64,000 nucleotides of DNA from Paraspadella gotoi (lineage: Eukaryota; Chaetognatha): contig CM119263.1 in the NCBI GenBank assembly GCA_051294375.1, positions 20,364,115 to 20,428,114 on the forward strand, read 5' to 3'. Position 1 is the stretch's first letter. Every line of letters starts with the position of its first letter. Positions 38,302 to 49,640 of the stretch are shown one piece after another. A model generated the notes under the pieces. That model was not told the DNA's origin. It searched no databases and worked only from the letters and a program-made list of their open reading frames with translations. The position numbers and the translations under genes were made by a program.

Positions 38302-40926
38302 ATGGCCGATGTTGAAGGTAGGCAGACGTATTTGTTTTAAAATTATATAAAAACCGAAAAAAATATATCTGTTGTTGTACTTAAGCAACTAGTATTAATA
38401 CTATTAATAAACTGTCCAGTTGTACGACAATGTTATTTCTGAATATAATGTAACAAAACAATTACAAATCAAAAGCCCAATGTTTTTTTTCCTCTACTTT
38501 GCCTTACTAATCGCGCATCTCGCTCATAGGATCAGTTGAACTGTAAGTCCATTAAGATCAACTTGATATCTTAATTCTTTAAGCCATATACAGAAAGGGT
38601 TTTTTTAATAATTATGGTTCTAACCCTTACAGGCCCCGCATTGAGGTGTTAGCGAAGCCGAAGAGAAACCATAAGGTGATTTCAAGTCATTTAGTGAATG
38701 ACGGATGTTATTGAAAAGCTATGTCTGAGAAATTGCTATCGCTACCTTTGTTTTTAAAGAAATCATACAAAGAATAAAAGATGAAATTTTGATGCAGTGC
38801 ATGTTGTACGTTCTGTAGTCATGTGATCACCAAGAAATACACTTGAAAGAAAATCACTGAAGCGAAACACACATTGGAGTCACTGTTTCTTTATTTTTTT
38901 CTTTGTTTCTTTCCAACTGTCTTTCTTTCTTTTATTCTATATTTCAAGCATTTTCTAATTAGTATATTGCTCAATCAATAAAATTCTAGTTCTATCCCCA
39001 GTTGTGGGTGACAGAATTCGGACCGCGTCGACGATGGGGCAACCAGGACCCGATCGAGGACATCAAGCCCGCGGCGCTGAAGGCGACGGCGTCGATGCGG
39101 ACCGAGCAGCTGGCAAACCCGAAGACCAACTTCAGGAAGGAGGATTTATATATGTGAGGGTTGTGGCGTTCGGGGTTTAAAATTCGGAAGATGAATATTA
39201 ACAATCGACAAATGTTTATGGCAAAGGTGGGATTCTTACCTTTTTCAAATTATTTTTTTTCGCCTCGACGCATGTCTTCTCAACCTTCATATATAATATT
39301 ATATATATCTCTCTCTATCACTCTTTTTTTGTTTTGTTTTGTTTTTTGTTTTTTTGTTTTTTTTAGTTAAATTTCATATTTTGATGTTCTGAAGAAGACT
39401 CGTATGTGAGTCGAAACATGTCCGTTTCACTATGAAATAAAAATCGTTGTTAAATCTCTCTTCAAACTTTGTTCTAAGAGATTTACTGAAAATATATTGG
39501 GGTTGTACCGACGTCATAAATTTCTGATCCTGCTTCACCGCTTCCTCCGTCCAGAGCCCAGTTTGTGCACAGTTGCGGAAGAACTTCGCCGCTACGACAA
39601 ATTTCCGACGCAGCGCAGAAGAACGAATGTTCTGCTCGCGTGGAGCAACTCGCCAAGACTAAAGCCGTGCACACGGAACATCGGCCAAATTGGCGAGTTT
39701 ATTTTAAATTGACTGAATTTTTTATTTATCTATTAAACGACTGATCTATCCATCGTAGGCCGGCGTTCGAGCAGGGTAGTTGCGGGAGGGTATCTCCAAT
39801 TTGGGGCGTATCCAAGGCGGCGCTCAAAGGGGAAACAAGCGACAGGGTGGAGCAACTGGCGCGACCGCGTCCTCTGCACCCGCAGCACCGGATGGGCCAC
39901 TCGGCGGTTCATCGTCCGGTGCCGCCGGAGGCCTTGACGGCCAAATTGACGGGTATGGCTTATAGCGGTTCGCCAAGGATTTAATTTGACATCGTAGCAG
40001 TACGAGGCTGAGTAAGGACAGTGGCGAGGCAGCTTTAAGTTGTACCGCCACAACAGAAATTATTTTATTATTCATTCATTTATTCGTTCACTAAATAAAT
40101 CGATGATATCATAGATTATAACGAAACGTTTACGTTCTCCTCCCCCCCCCCACCACAATCACATCCCCGCAGCGCGGTTGGAACAGTTGGCGACCCCCAA
40201 AGACCGGCGCTCCGGCGACTTCCGCGACGCCGAGTGGCGCGTCTCCAAAGGCGCCAAAAGCTACACGACTTCCGTTCGAACGATGGAACTCTCCAAGGCC
40301 AACGGAGTCGCGGAAGGATTCACTCCGCAGCGCGATTGTGTTTGGCCCGTCACCGTAGCGGGTAGGGAAATTTTTGAAGCTGGGGCCAAGTTTACTTGAG
40401 AGTGTAGTAGGCGGGTGAGCGTTTAGATCGTCGGCCAACATCGAGGTGCAGTAAAAGCTATATATATCTCTCTTTGAATTCTTTTTTTTGTGATTTCTTT
40501 TACGGGATATTTAGGAAACCGTGTCGGATAAATTGTTTGGAAATTAAGCGAAATAAAGATAAATTATTGGATTTTTAAAATAATATTTTGATAATATTAT
40601 CATTTTTAATATTCCCAGAAAACTTTTCTATCAAAACTTTGGGTTTTATTTGCAGCTCGACATGCCATCGCAGGACCGAGAATCGATTCTTTGGCGCAGC
40701 CTGTAGACCGCCCCTCAATGGAGCTCGCACAGGTGAGTCTGCGAGACTCATGAATCCCGGGAAGCCTCGCTAAATCCGATTTTTTTCCTTCGAAAATTCG
40801 TTAAATTCGCCATCCTTTTTCTTCTTTAAGTTCGACCCCGCGGCTTTCGTCGTGAGCGACGCCGCCAAACGAGCAAAATGTTCACCCCGACTGGAAGAGC
40901 TCGCCCAACCACGAGTCTACAAATGA
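38302..40926 (+). CDS. THEG/SPMAP2-like sperm protein (9 exons)
   Basis: About 301 aa with seven copies of the THEG motif (arginine, hydrophobic, acidic or polar, then LA.P or a variant): PRIEVLAKPK, MRTEQLANPK, ARVEQLAKTK, DRVEQLARPR, ARLEQLATPK, PRIDSLAQPV and PRLEELAQPR, the last near the C-terminus (QPRVYK-stop). THEG-family proteins are expressed in male germ cells and associate with sperm microtubules. Exons: 38302-38317, 38530-38542, 38633-38675, 39002-39153, 39555-39696, 39775-39952, 40173-40361, 40656-40732, 40831-40926. The reading frame is kept throughout. The first two exons are only 16 and 13 nt but complete the frame exactly (MADVEGSVEL). The donor at 39,697 (GTTTAT) is weak, and an alternative acceptor at 39,744 exists but breaks phase. 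Confidence 0.87.
39384..39465 (+). repeat. Hammerhead-like element in a THEG intron
   Basis: CTGAAGA (39,389-39,395), then stem GACTC-GTATGT-GAGTC (39,397-39,412), then GAAA (39,413-39,416) and CATGTC, followed by an AATAAAAATCGTTGT tail. The order CUGANGA - stem II - GAAA - short stem III - GUC is that of hammerhead ribozymes in Penelope-like retroelements. One extra A sits between CTGAAGA and the stem, and stem I is weak, so activity is doubtful. It shares its core and tail with the palindromic insert at 14,996-15,185. Confidence 0.6.
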
Positions 40927-43900
40927 AGCAGCTCTTTGTACCACGAGTCTGCGAATGTATCGTAATAACACTGCTATCATAACAAAACGAAACAAAGCTA
41001 AGGCCGATGGGGTGATAAAACTAAAACGAAAAATTTAAGAGAGAGAATGAGAGGGTAAAAATAGGGTAATTTCATTTAGTGACGACTATGATTTTAGTTA
41101 GAAAAGACTACTACAAACAAAACAAGCAGATTGTCAGATTGACATGGTGAATCGGGTCCTGGAAAGTTTTCGAAGCACCGGCAGATCTATTAATTTCAAT
41201 TATTGTTCTTATTTCTGTTGTGACCTTTGAAGTAGCAAATGATCCAAAAAACAAAATATTCCTATCCTTGTCATATTTCCAGTTTTGTTCCGTCTAATTG
41301 TGGATCTTATCAATAAAAATATACATGACACAGAGAATACTTCTTCTTGTATTGAATTATGAAAATTATTTGGCCCAGTAAGTATAAATAATTGTATTGC
41401 TTTAGAGTTATCGAATATGTTATGTGAAGACATAACGTTGAAGAATAACATCGATTTTTTTCGCTCTATTACTGCAAATGAATTATGGTTAAGCAATATT
41501 AAACGAAATATTTTGCTCTTTTTTTTTAAATATATATGTTAACCTCATAAATCGATGTTATTCTTCAACATTAAGTATAAATAGCAACCGCATTGAAAGA
41601 TTGTCAAAAACTAATAATTTTAAAATGATCAATTTGAAAATCTTTTCTGTGACATTTATCATTTTCAACATTACTCAAGAAATCGCCAAATTTTCTCAAC
41701 GAAACTTGTTCGTATTTCGATCGCGACCTCTCTCGAAAACTATCATCGCCGCTCGCCTTTTGTTTTCCCCGCACCATGGCTCTCTCCCCCTCTCATTTCT
41801 CCGCAACCCCCTTCTCGCTGATGCGCTGGGCACGCGAAAGACGTGACGAGAAATTGCCATCAATTCGAGAGCTGGTCGTCGCTTTCAGTCGCCATCGCGA
41901 ATTTCACGCGGAAAACCGCGCGGCAAATCCGCGACTTACCCTTCCGTCAGACGCGAATCGTCGTTGTCGGTGCCACGGATTCCACGGCCACGAAAAAATA
42001 ATGAAAGTAAAACGTTTTAACCCGCAACCAGTTTTTCTGAACCTTTGATACCAGTATATTAACCTCCCCGTCTTAGCGTATCGTGACATGTGACCCAAAA
42101 AAAAAAAAGAGATTAAACGACGAAACTATATCTAGTCACACTAAACTACGCTCACTAAGAAACAAAAACAAAATAACAAAGGGAGGAGAAAAGAAAAATA
42201 AAAAGCGAAACACAGCGGACTCCTTATCTTTCCCTGGAGTTCATTCCCTGTCCCCCTCTAGTGTGGTCCAAGGAGGAAACGCGAAGGTAAAAGGGGCTAC
42301 GATTCATTCCATCTCTTCTAATATACTGACTAGTGATTGAAAAAAGAGATACTTTTGGCTATTTGCATATTTAACGGGGGCATGGGTTTTCTCAGCACTT
42401 GCACCGAATCTACTAATTACTTATTTTCACGTATACTTTCACTCTTTCATGTCTGGTTCTCTACTTTTTTTTTAACTCGACTGTCTTGGCAAATCATTTC
42501 GTCCCCCTTTTCCGCAAAACGAACGAAAAACTTAAAATAAAAAAAATAAATAAACCGCACGTGCTGTCACTTCCTTCCTTCTTGTTTGGGGGCGCTATCT
42601 TTTTTTTTTTTTTTTTTTTTTGCACTTGGCAACGTTTCACAATTTCGCGACGTTTGGCCCGCACACTTCTCGGCATGTCATGCTTACATGTCATGCGCAC
42701 CACTCGACGTGTCATGCTACGTTTGTCATTTCCGATTATTTATCTCTGCATAATTTAAAACATAACAGACTTACGATAGTCGTGAACGGTTCTCCATCGA
42801 TTGGAAGAAAGCTCCTATTTTGTTGAGGGGGAAATGATTTTGTACCGTTAAATTTTTTTGAAAAACAGAAAGTAGATACATTGGCCTCTTTTTTTGCAAA
42901 AAAAAAAAAGAAATCTTCAAAATGCCTCATGACACTACAGCTACCACCCTAATGGTAGGTCACGCTTTATTTCTTTATTTTTTTTCTATCCTTTTTCATT
43001 AAAACTTTTTTTCGCTTTTGAATTACAACAGTTACCATTAGAAAAAAATTAGCTGTATATGTAGTTGAATTAATATGTTTCCCGCTTAGTAAATAAATCC
43101 CTTCGATTTTTTCTCACTAATATAAACCTTGTTAATCTCACATTTTGTCTTCCAAATTATAAGCGAACGGTTGCTTGCGACTCGAATAAAAAAACTGTAA
43201 CAATAATAGCCTTTCAAGATTAAGGATTTGTATATTTCATAATCAATTATAGCTTTTTACATTCAGCGTAGAAAAAGGGTCATTCGAGATCAACGCAAGT
43301 CTCCATGGATGTTGTGTCGTTTAATCAAGAGGCGACCCTTTTTAGTCCTCGTCTTTAAAAATCGATTTTCCTTCGTCAAAATTTATCTTTTCTTTCTCAT
43401 CTAAATTTAGTTTTTCCCAAGTCATCCCTTTTTCCCAGCTCGTTTTTCAACCGACGCATGAGCCTTAGTACATATAATATATATTTAAATTTTTCTGTTT
43501 TCCATTCAAGATATGATATTCATGATACTAAAAAAAAAACAGGATTTCGCCGATATAAAAATAAAAATATAACTTATAAAAATAGTTGATCTAAATATTG
43601 GACACGGCCCTCGTGGCGTAAAAGCAATTATAGGGTTAAAAAATGACTTTTCGATCCAGCTTTCCTTCTTGGCCTGATTATAACGTAGAAGCGTAACAAT
43701 TCCGAACGGTCATGAGCGTTACTTGGAGAGTCAAATTATAGTCTTTTTTGCGAGAAAGTTAATCCAGCGTGACGCCTACGTCATTACCGACCGAGGACGA
43801 ATCGTCTTAACGCCACCGCGTCTCATGTCTGCCACCTAAGACAGCTTTGAGAGTTAGGTAGTCCCTCGTAGGACCAATGCCTGTCAAGTCAAGTCTGATG

Positions 43901-44606
43901 GCACGTGACGAAACAAGAAGAATAAGAAAAATGACGAAAATAACTAAAAAAAGCCTACGAAAGACGAAATTGATTTTTTTTTTTTAATTTTAAAGAGAGA
44001 GACAGAGAGACCGAGGAAGGGACAAGGCCAACAACTACCTAACAAACAGGTTGCTCGTCTCTTTTGCTTTAAATTTCAGAAAGTTTATTGCTTTTTCAAA
44101 GTTATCGGTTAAAATATTTTTTATCCTTTTGACATGTAATTAAAATCTACATTTTTTAAATTCCTAGTATAATAGCATGTTTATTTTTCATATTCTTTGC
44201 CGCTGTGAATGTAGTACATACTTTATATGCATCGCGTTGTACCGAGAAACCGTTTAAATTCTCTCTCAGCTTCGTTCGCGTTACTATTTATAAAACCCGA
44301 TGTCGTTTTAAATTTTTAATCTTTTCCCCGACCTCAACTTTTTTTCAATCGTTAAATTTCAACTTGTCTGAGAAACTTCCGAGACTCATTAGACGTCTCC
44401 TTTATATTTTCCTTACCGCTCCTTTTACGTTTTTTTTCGCCACTACTCTTTACGCCTCTCGTTACCTTTACCCCGTCGCCAATTCTCAACCCTCACCGAT
44501 CCAATCCTATCACCCCCCCCAAACCCGCGCACCCACCTACCTCCCCCCGCCACTCCACCGCCTCGAGCAGCTGCAGAAGGGCGACTCGACCTCCCTGCGG
44601 GCGGGG
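40927..44606. other. Intergenic region with element remnants
   Basis: No gene can be supported. The region holds a GAAAC-family remnant at about 41,440-41,572, a T-homopolymer near 42,600, a cluster of TGTCATGC-like repeats at 42,670-42,725, and an isolated start-plus-donor signal at 42,922. The 5' UTR and promoter of the DIRAS gene should lie at its right end; an open frame runs in from 44,205. Confidence 0.5.
41440..41572. repeat. Inverted-repeat remnant of a GAAAC-core element
   Basis: GTTGAAGAATAACATCGATT near 41,442 is the reverse complement of AATCGATGTTATTCTTCAAC near 41,552. In between lies ATGGTTAAGCAATATTAAAC, a decayed match to the element arms at 53,798-54,109. Confidence 0.65.
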
Positions 44607-47600
44607 ATGCCGTCCGAGCAGAGCAACGACTACCGCGTGGTGGTGTTCGGTGCTGGCGGCGTCGGCAAGACCTCGTTGGTCCTGCGCTTCGTGCGCGGGA
44701 CCTTCAAGGACGCCTACGTCCCGACCATCGAGGACACTTACCGACAAGTCATCAACTGCAACAAAGCAGTCTGCACGCTGCAGGTGAGTGAGTGGGCGGG
44801 AGAAGATATGATGAGGTGAGGTAAGGTCGTTTGAACGCTGTTGGGGAGAAAAGCTGGTAAATTGTTCGCCTTAAGGCTACATATAACTAGCAGAGGCGTG
44901 GAGAATGGGTCAGATGGCCGTTTGCACGCCAGCTTGGCTTTGTTGGTCAGGAACGTTGGTACATGTTCCGGCACATTATTTGAATTGTTTCGCTGATTTA
45001 TTTATAATTTGTGGCATTTTTAGTCGGATCTGCTTTCAGCAGATCCCGACTCCCTCAATATTGTCGGGCAATCACTTACATTATGTCAGAACATCGAATT
45101 ATGATAAATTATGCAAAAAAAATGATGTCCGTCCGTCTGTCTGTCCGTCCGTCCGTCCGTCCGTCCGTCCGTCCGTCCGTCCGTCCGTCCATCCGTCCGT
45201 CCGTCCGTCCGTCCCACCTTAGCAAAATACTACAATAACTCGTGATTGGGTGGTTGGATTGAAATGAAATTTTTTTGTGTGGGTAGGAAAGTGTGTGATG
45301 AAGCTGGATATAAAGTTTCGATGGAATCGTGCGAGTGGTAATGAGTTCAAATGGAAAAAACATAAGTCGCATTTACTAAAATCTTTTTACTTATTTTAAT
45401 CAATAATTACTCTAATTAATCATAAGTGGATGGATAGATTGAGTTGAAGTTTTGTGTGCGGGTAGGAAAGTTTGTGATGAAGCTTGATATAAAGTTTCGG
45501 TGGAAACGTGCTAGTGGAAATGAGTTTAAATGAAAAAAATATGAGTCACATTTACTTGAATCTTTTTACTTATTTTAACCCATAATTACTCGAATTAATC
45601 ATAATTGAATTAATAGATTGAGATGAAATTTTGTGTGTGGGTAGGAAAGTGTGTGAAGAAACTAGATATAAAGTTTTGATGGAATCGTGCCAGTGGAAAT
45701 GAGTTTAAATGGAAAAAACATAAGTCACATTTACTTGAATCTTTATTATTTATGATTACTAATAAATGTTTTAATAAATTTATTAATTAATGTAAAAAAA
45801 TGATGCAATTTAAAAAAATTATGTAAGTTTAAAAAATTATTCAAGTTAAAAAAAATGATGCAAGTTAAAAAAAATGATGAAAGTTAAAAAAATGATGCAA
45901 GTTGAAAAAATGATGCGAATTGTAAAAATGATTCAAATTGAAAAAATGATATGAGTTGAAAAAATGATGTGAGTGGAAAAAAGTATTGCGAGTTGAAAAA
46001 ATGATGCGAGTTATTTAAAAAAATATTGTGATTTTTCATCTGATTAGCTGATTACCGCTTAATTATCGTATTAAAAAGTTGACTGAAATAAAATATTCAA
46101 CTGAGTGTTTATCAAAAGTTATAATCATAAATAATACATTAACGTGATGGGCAAACGGACTTGACAAATGACAACGCCGTCATCCAAACGGACTTGACAA
46201 ATGACAACGCTGTCATCCAAGCGGCTGAGTCGTTAAAAAAAAGTCGGCTAGAAAATAGAACTGACGTCGAAGGCGACAATGCTAAAGCCGCTTCGTCGTT
46301 CCATCATTGTTAATCGCCGATGGGCGGGATAAACCGATAAAGAAATCGAATTTAATTGTTTTCGCTCTGAATTAAATTGCTTTATTGTCGCATTAAACGA
46401 TATTAAGGCGCGAGTCTCATTTGCTTTTTTTTATGTATTATATAAGGAGAAAATTTTGTTTATAATTTTATGCTAGAATTAAATGTGACAGTTTTTCATT
46501 AATATTAGTTTTAGTTATTAATTTAGAGAGATTATACGATGATAAAATTAAAAAGGGGGATTATGCAGTCTCGCTCATTGTTCATCAATCTCTGGCACTT
46601 CGCCCTTCCCCCCCATCATCTCCTCAGATCACGGACACGACGGGTTCCCACCAATTCCCGGCGATGCAACGCCTCAGTATCAACAAAGGCCACGCCTTCA
46701 TTCTCGTCTTCGACGTGACCAAGCGAAAGTCTGTCGAGGAGCTGAAGCCCATCTTCACCAGCATCATCGACATCAAGGGCGAGGAATTGCCTCAGATCCC
46801 CATCATGCTCGTGGGGAACAAATGCGACATGGCGGAGAGACAGGTGGGGAAAACAGGGTTGTGGTGGGGAGAAGGGGTTGGTGGAAAAATAGATATGCTT
46901 TTGCACAGGGTCGGAGAAAATGAAAAGAGAAATAGTCAAAATATCGAAAGCTTCAAGTGAAAAATTGTGACAATTATATTCCAATACTTATTTTTTTAAG
47001 GTCTGATGTAAAAATCATCTGCAATATTCATCAAAAGTCTTTAAAAATTTAATTTCTCGATCGTCAAAAACTCTTTGCAGAATTCGAGTTGATTGGGCTA
47101 ACACTTTAAACCCATGCTGAATTCGAAAGCAAGAAAAAAATTTAATACAGAAATAATTTCAGAAAAAGAAAGAAAAAAAGGAATTAAAAGATAAAGCAAA
47201 CCACGAAAGAGTAAAACTCAAAAGCCTCGGTATTTTTGGTAAAGCTCATCATAAAAATGCTGTTACAGGCTCGATTTTTGCAGGTTTTTCTCACTTTATC
47301 TTCCATTTTATATTTTTTTACTTAAATTTTTTGTATCAAACGAATAATTTCGCGCAGAGGCAGCCTACAAATTGACCGTGCGGTCTAATCAATCACCCAA
47401 ACAAAAACCACCAGACATCCACTTTGACAGAAAGCGGGAAATAAACGGCCCGGCCTTTCGGTTTACCAAGTCTCAGATTTTAATTCATTTGAATGCCCTC
47501 CCTATTTTTCTCCATCTCCCGCTTCACAGTTACTTTTAAACACTCTTCCCTCAAGACTTTCTTACAAATATTTGCAATGTTAAGAAGCTACGTTATTGTT

Positions 47601-47862
47601 TATTTTTGGTTTGTTTATCCCAACTACTTCCGAAACCCTTCCTCCCATAAAGGTAACCGCGGACGAGGCTGAGCGTGTGGCCAAGATCTGGAAGACAGGC
47701 TACATGGAGACTTCGGCCAAGACGAATTACAACGTGAAGGAAATGTTCGCCGAGTTGTTGCAGATGGAGAAGCGACGCAACATGACTCTTAATCTCGATC
47801 CCAAAAAGTCGAAGAGCCAACGGCGGCGCGAGCGCTTGAAGGCCAAGTGTTCGCTCATGTGA
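44607..47862 (+). CDS. DIRAS: Di-Ras family small GTPase (complete, 3 coding exons)
   Basis: A 200-aa Ras-family GTPase, the same length as animal Di-Ras1/2. Exons: 44607-44783, 46628-46843, 47653-47862, all joined in phase 0. The start [20 protein letters not shown] matches the family start closely, so I prefer 44,607 over the in-frame extension back to 44,205. G1 is GAGGVGKTS, switch [13 protein letters not shown]3 DTTGSHQF, G4 NKCD and G5 ETSAK; the C-terminal CSLM is a CAAX box predicting farnesylation and membrane attachment. The residue after DTTG is Ser rather than the catalytic Gln of Ras, as in other Di-Ras proteins, which are known for slow GTP hydrolysis and a largely GTP-bound state. 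It is likely a plasma-membrane signalling protein, in vertebrates mainly neural. Confidence 0.95.
45122..45215. repeat. (CCGT)n tetranucleotide array
   Basis: CCGT units with a few TCTG and CCAT variants, in intron 1 of the DIRAS gene. Confidence 0.95.
45240..45770. repeat. 179-bp tandem repeat, three units
   Basis: Units share the block TGTGTGGGTAGGAAAGTGTG, which recurs every 179 bp (near 45,275, 45,454 and 45,633), together with TATAAAGTTTCGATGGAATCG and an AAAAAACATAAGTC block. Divergence is about 10%. Intron 1 of DIRAS. Confidence 0.93.
45790..46025. repeat. Roughly 20-bp tandem array
   Basis: About eleven imperfect units of AAAAAATGATGCAAGTTG type, directly after the 179-bp array. Confidence 0.9.
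46152..46219. repeat. 33-34-bp tandem duplication
   Basis: Two copies of ACGGACTTGACAAATGACAA followed by CGCYGTCATCCAA, differing at one base. Confidence 0.92.
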
Positions 47863-48070
47863 AGAAATCCTCTACTGTGTCTCTATCTTTCTTTTCAACC
47901 GTCTCCAATGATGGCAAACGCGCGTGCGCTGTAACATCAAAACGTTTTTTACAGCTGAGATTTAACAAAACGAGATTTTAGTACCTTCATTTTAATTAGT
48001 AATTATTATATTTTTGGTTTTAATTTTTAACGTTTAACACGTCCAGTTGGTAAAAATGTTTTATGGCCAA

Positions 48071-48092
48071 ACCGAATTGGTTGTACCAATTT
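48071..48092 (+). repeat. Isolated hairpin end of the dispersed repeat
   Basis: ATTGGTTGTACCAATTTCAT, identical to the terminus of the 10,706 and 15,308 copies, without the rest of the element. Confidence 0.6.
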
Positions 48093-48394
48093 CATAGTTT
48101 TTTTCAAATAGAGTGGCGACAGCAAAAAACGAAGATCTCATTTTTAAATATATCTTACTTTTATTATTTATATGATTAATATTATTATTTACTAGGACTT
48201 ATCATTTCTTAGAATCATTTCTATTATTAATTCCATTATGTTCAACTGGTATTTTTCTTATTGTCAAATTGCTCTATGTAAAATTAGAAGGATAACTTTG
48301 GCATCATTAGACAAAAGTACCCAAAAAAATCGACAAATTTAGATTCAGTGACGGGAGGTTTTTGATTTAGAATGTAATTCAAAATTCCGCTCTT

Positions 48395-48427
<33 letters not shown>

Positions 48428-49590
48428 TTCTCTTTCTCTTTCTCTCTTTATCTTTCTCTCTCTCTTTCTCTTTCTCTTTCCGCTCTTTCTCTTTCTCACC
48501 CCTTGGGTCCCTTGGTCCGAAAGAATAAAACTGAGCCGAGATTTGGCGAATTAATTTTCTTTGCAGCTGTTACAGCCATTACGGTATTTATGTACATTTT
48601 CCAAGTTTCCTTTTCAACACCATCCGTAATTTTACTAGAAAGCAGAAAAACGGCTTTTTGTACGTAAAAATATTGTGTTTCATTTCGCCAGTTTTATTTT
48701 TATTTTTTTACGAATATTTAATTGGTCCTGGTTGGTGCCTTAAAGTGCAATTTCAGTTTTTCCGACGAAATGTCATGATTGAGCTTACAGTCGATGCGTC
48801 ACATCGTCTCATCATCAATGTAAATAAAGTCTCTTCAAAATTTTATACTGCTAAAATTTGTTTCGAATTCTTTATATACATTTGTTTACGATTATTGTTC
48901 AAAATTATTAGGGTAATATTAAACATTATTATCGAGGCTTTTACGGGAAAAAAAATCCTGCATTCTTCCCTTATGTTTGTTACGAGTTACAAAACATTCT
49001 CTCTGTCTCGCGCGTGTTTAGAGTTTGTGTGAAAAAAAGCACAAACTAAAAAGCATTCCCCATCAAGTTTCTTTATGAGAATAAGAAAAATGGAAAGCAT
49101 TTCCTGTATCTCGCATTTCAATAAAAACAAAAATAATCCGAGCGACGTTGCAATTCGTTTTTCTTGTGGTTTCAACCGGCCAAAGTTTCTACTGAACGAT
49201 TTTAATCCAACACCACATTTATCCGGTATTTCTCAATACATTTTAATTATTTAACGCCTTGAACGACAATTAACCTTAAATGATATTATGGGATATATTA
49301 AGACAGGATTTACGAGTGCCGAGAGAAAGGCCGTCAAAAATTTATTAATAGAAAATTATTTAATTAATTTATTTATTAATAGAATTGTCAAAATCACGTA
49401 CTGATAAAATCCAAGCTAGATTCAAATCTTTCTGCTCGGTAAAATGCAAACTTTTCCCGATATATCGAAATATATGTTATTCAAAGAATTTAAGTCACCT
49501 TCTTTCAAAATATACGCGTTGTATTTGATACTTTTCCGATTTAAAGGGCAAAAGCTTGTGACGCACACCAGTCAGCAACGATTTTCTCAT

Positions 49591-49591
49591 T

Positions 49592-49637
<46 letters not shown>
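49591..49637. repeat. (CT)n microsatellite
   Basis: Uninterrupted CT dinucleotides. Confidence 0.95.

Positions 49638-49640
<3 letters not shown>

Noticed and set aside
39744-39774. Alternative acceptor (CATCGTAG) for THEG exon 6
   Set aside because: Using it would break the reading frame with the upstream exon, whereas the acceptor ending at 39,774 keeps phase 0.
41776-42048. 90-codon plus-strand frame beginning MALSPSHFSATP
   Set aside because: The frame lies in GC-richer intergenic DNA without splice partners or domain motifs; overlapping frames are equally open.
44205-44606. In-frame N-terminal extension of the DIRAS protein
   Set aside because: The family starts at the equivalent of 44,607. 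The upstream frame is Phe/Pro/Leu-rich and looks like 5' UTR or promoter sequence.
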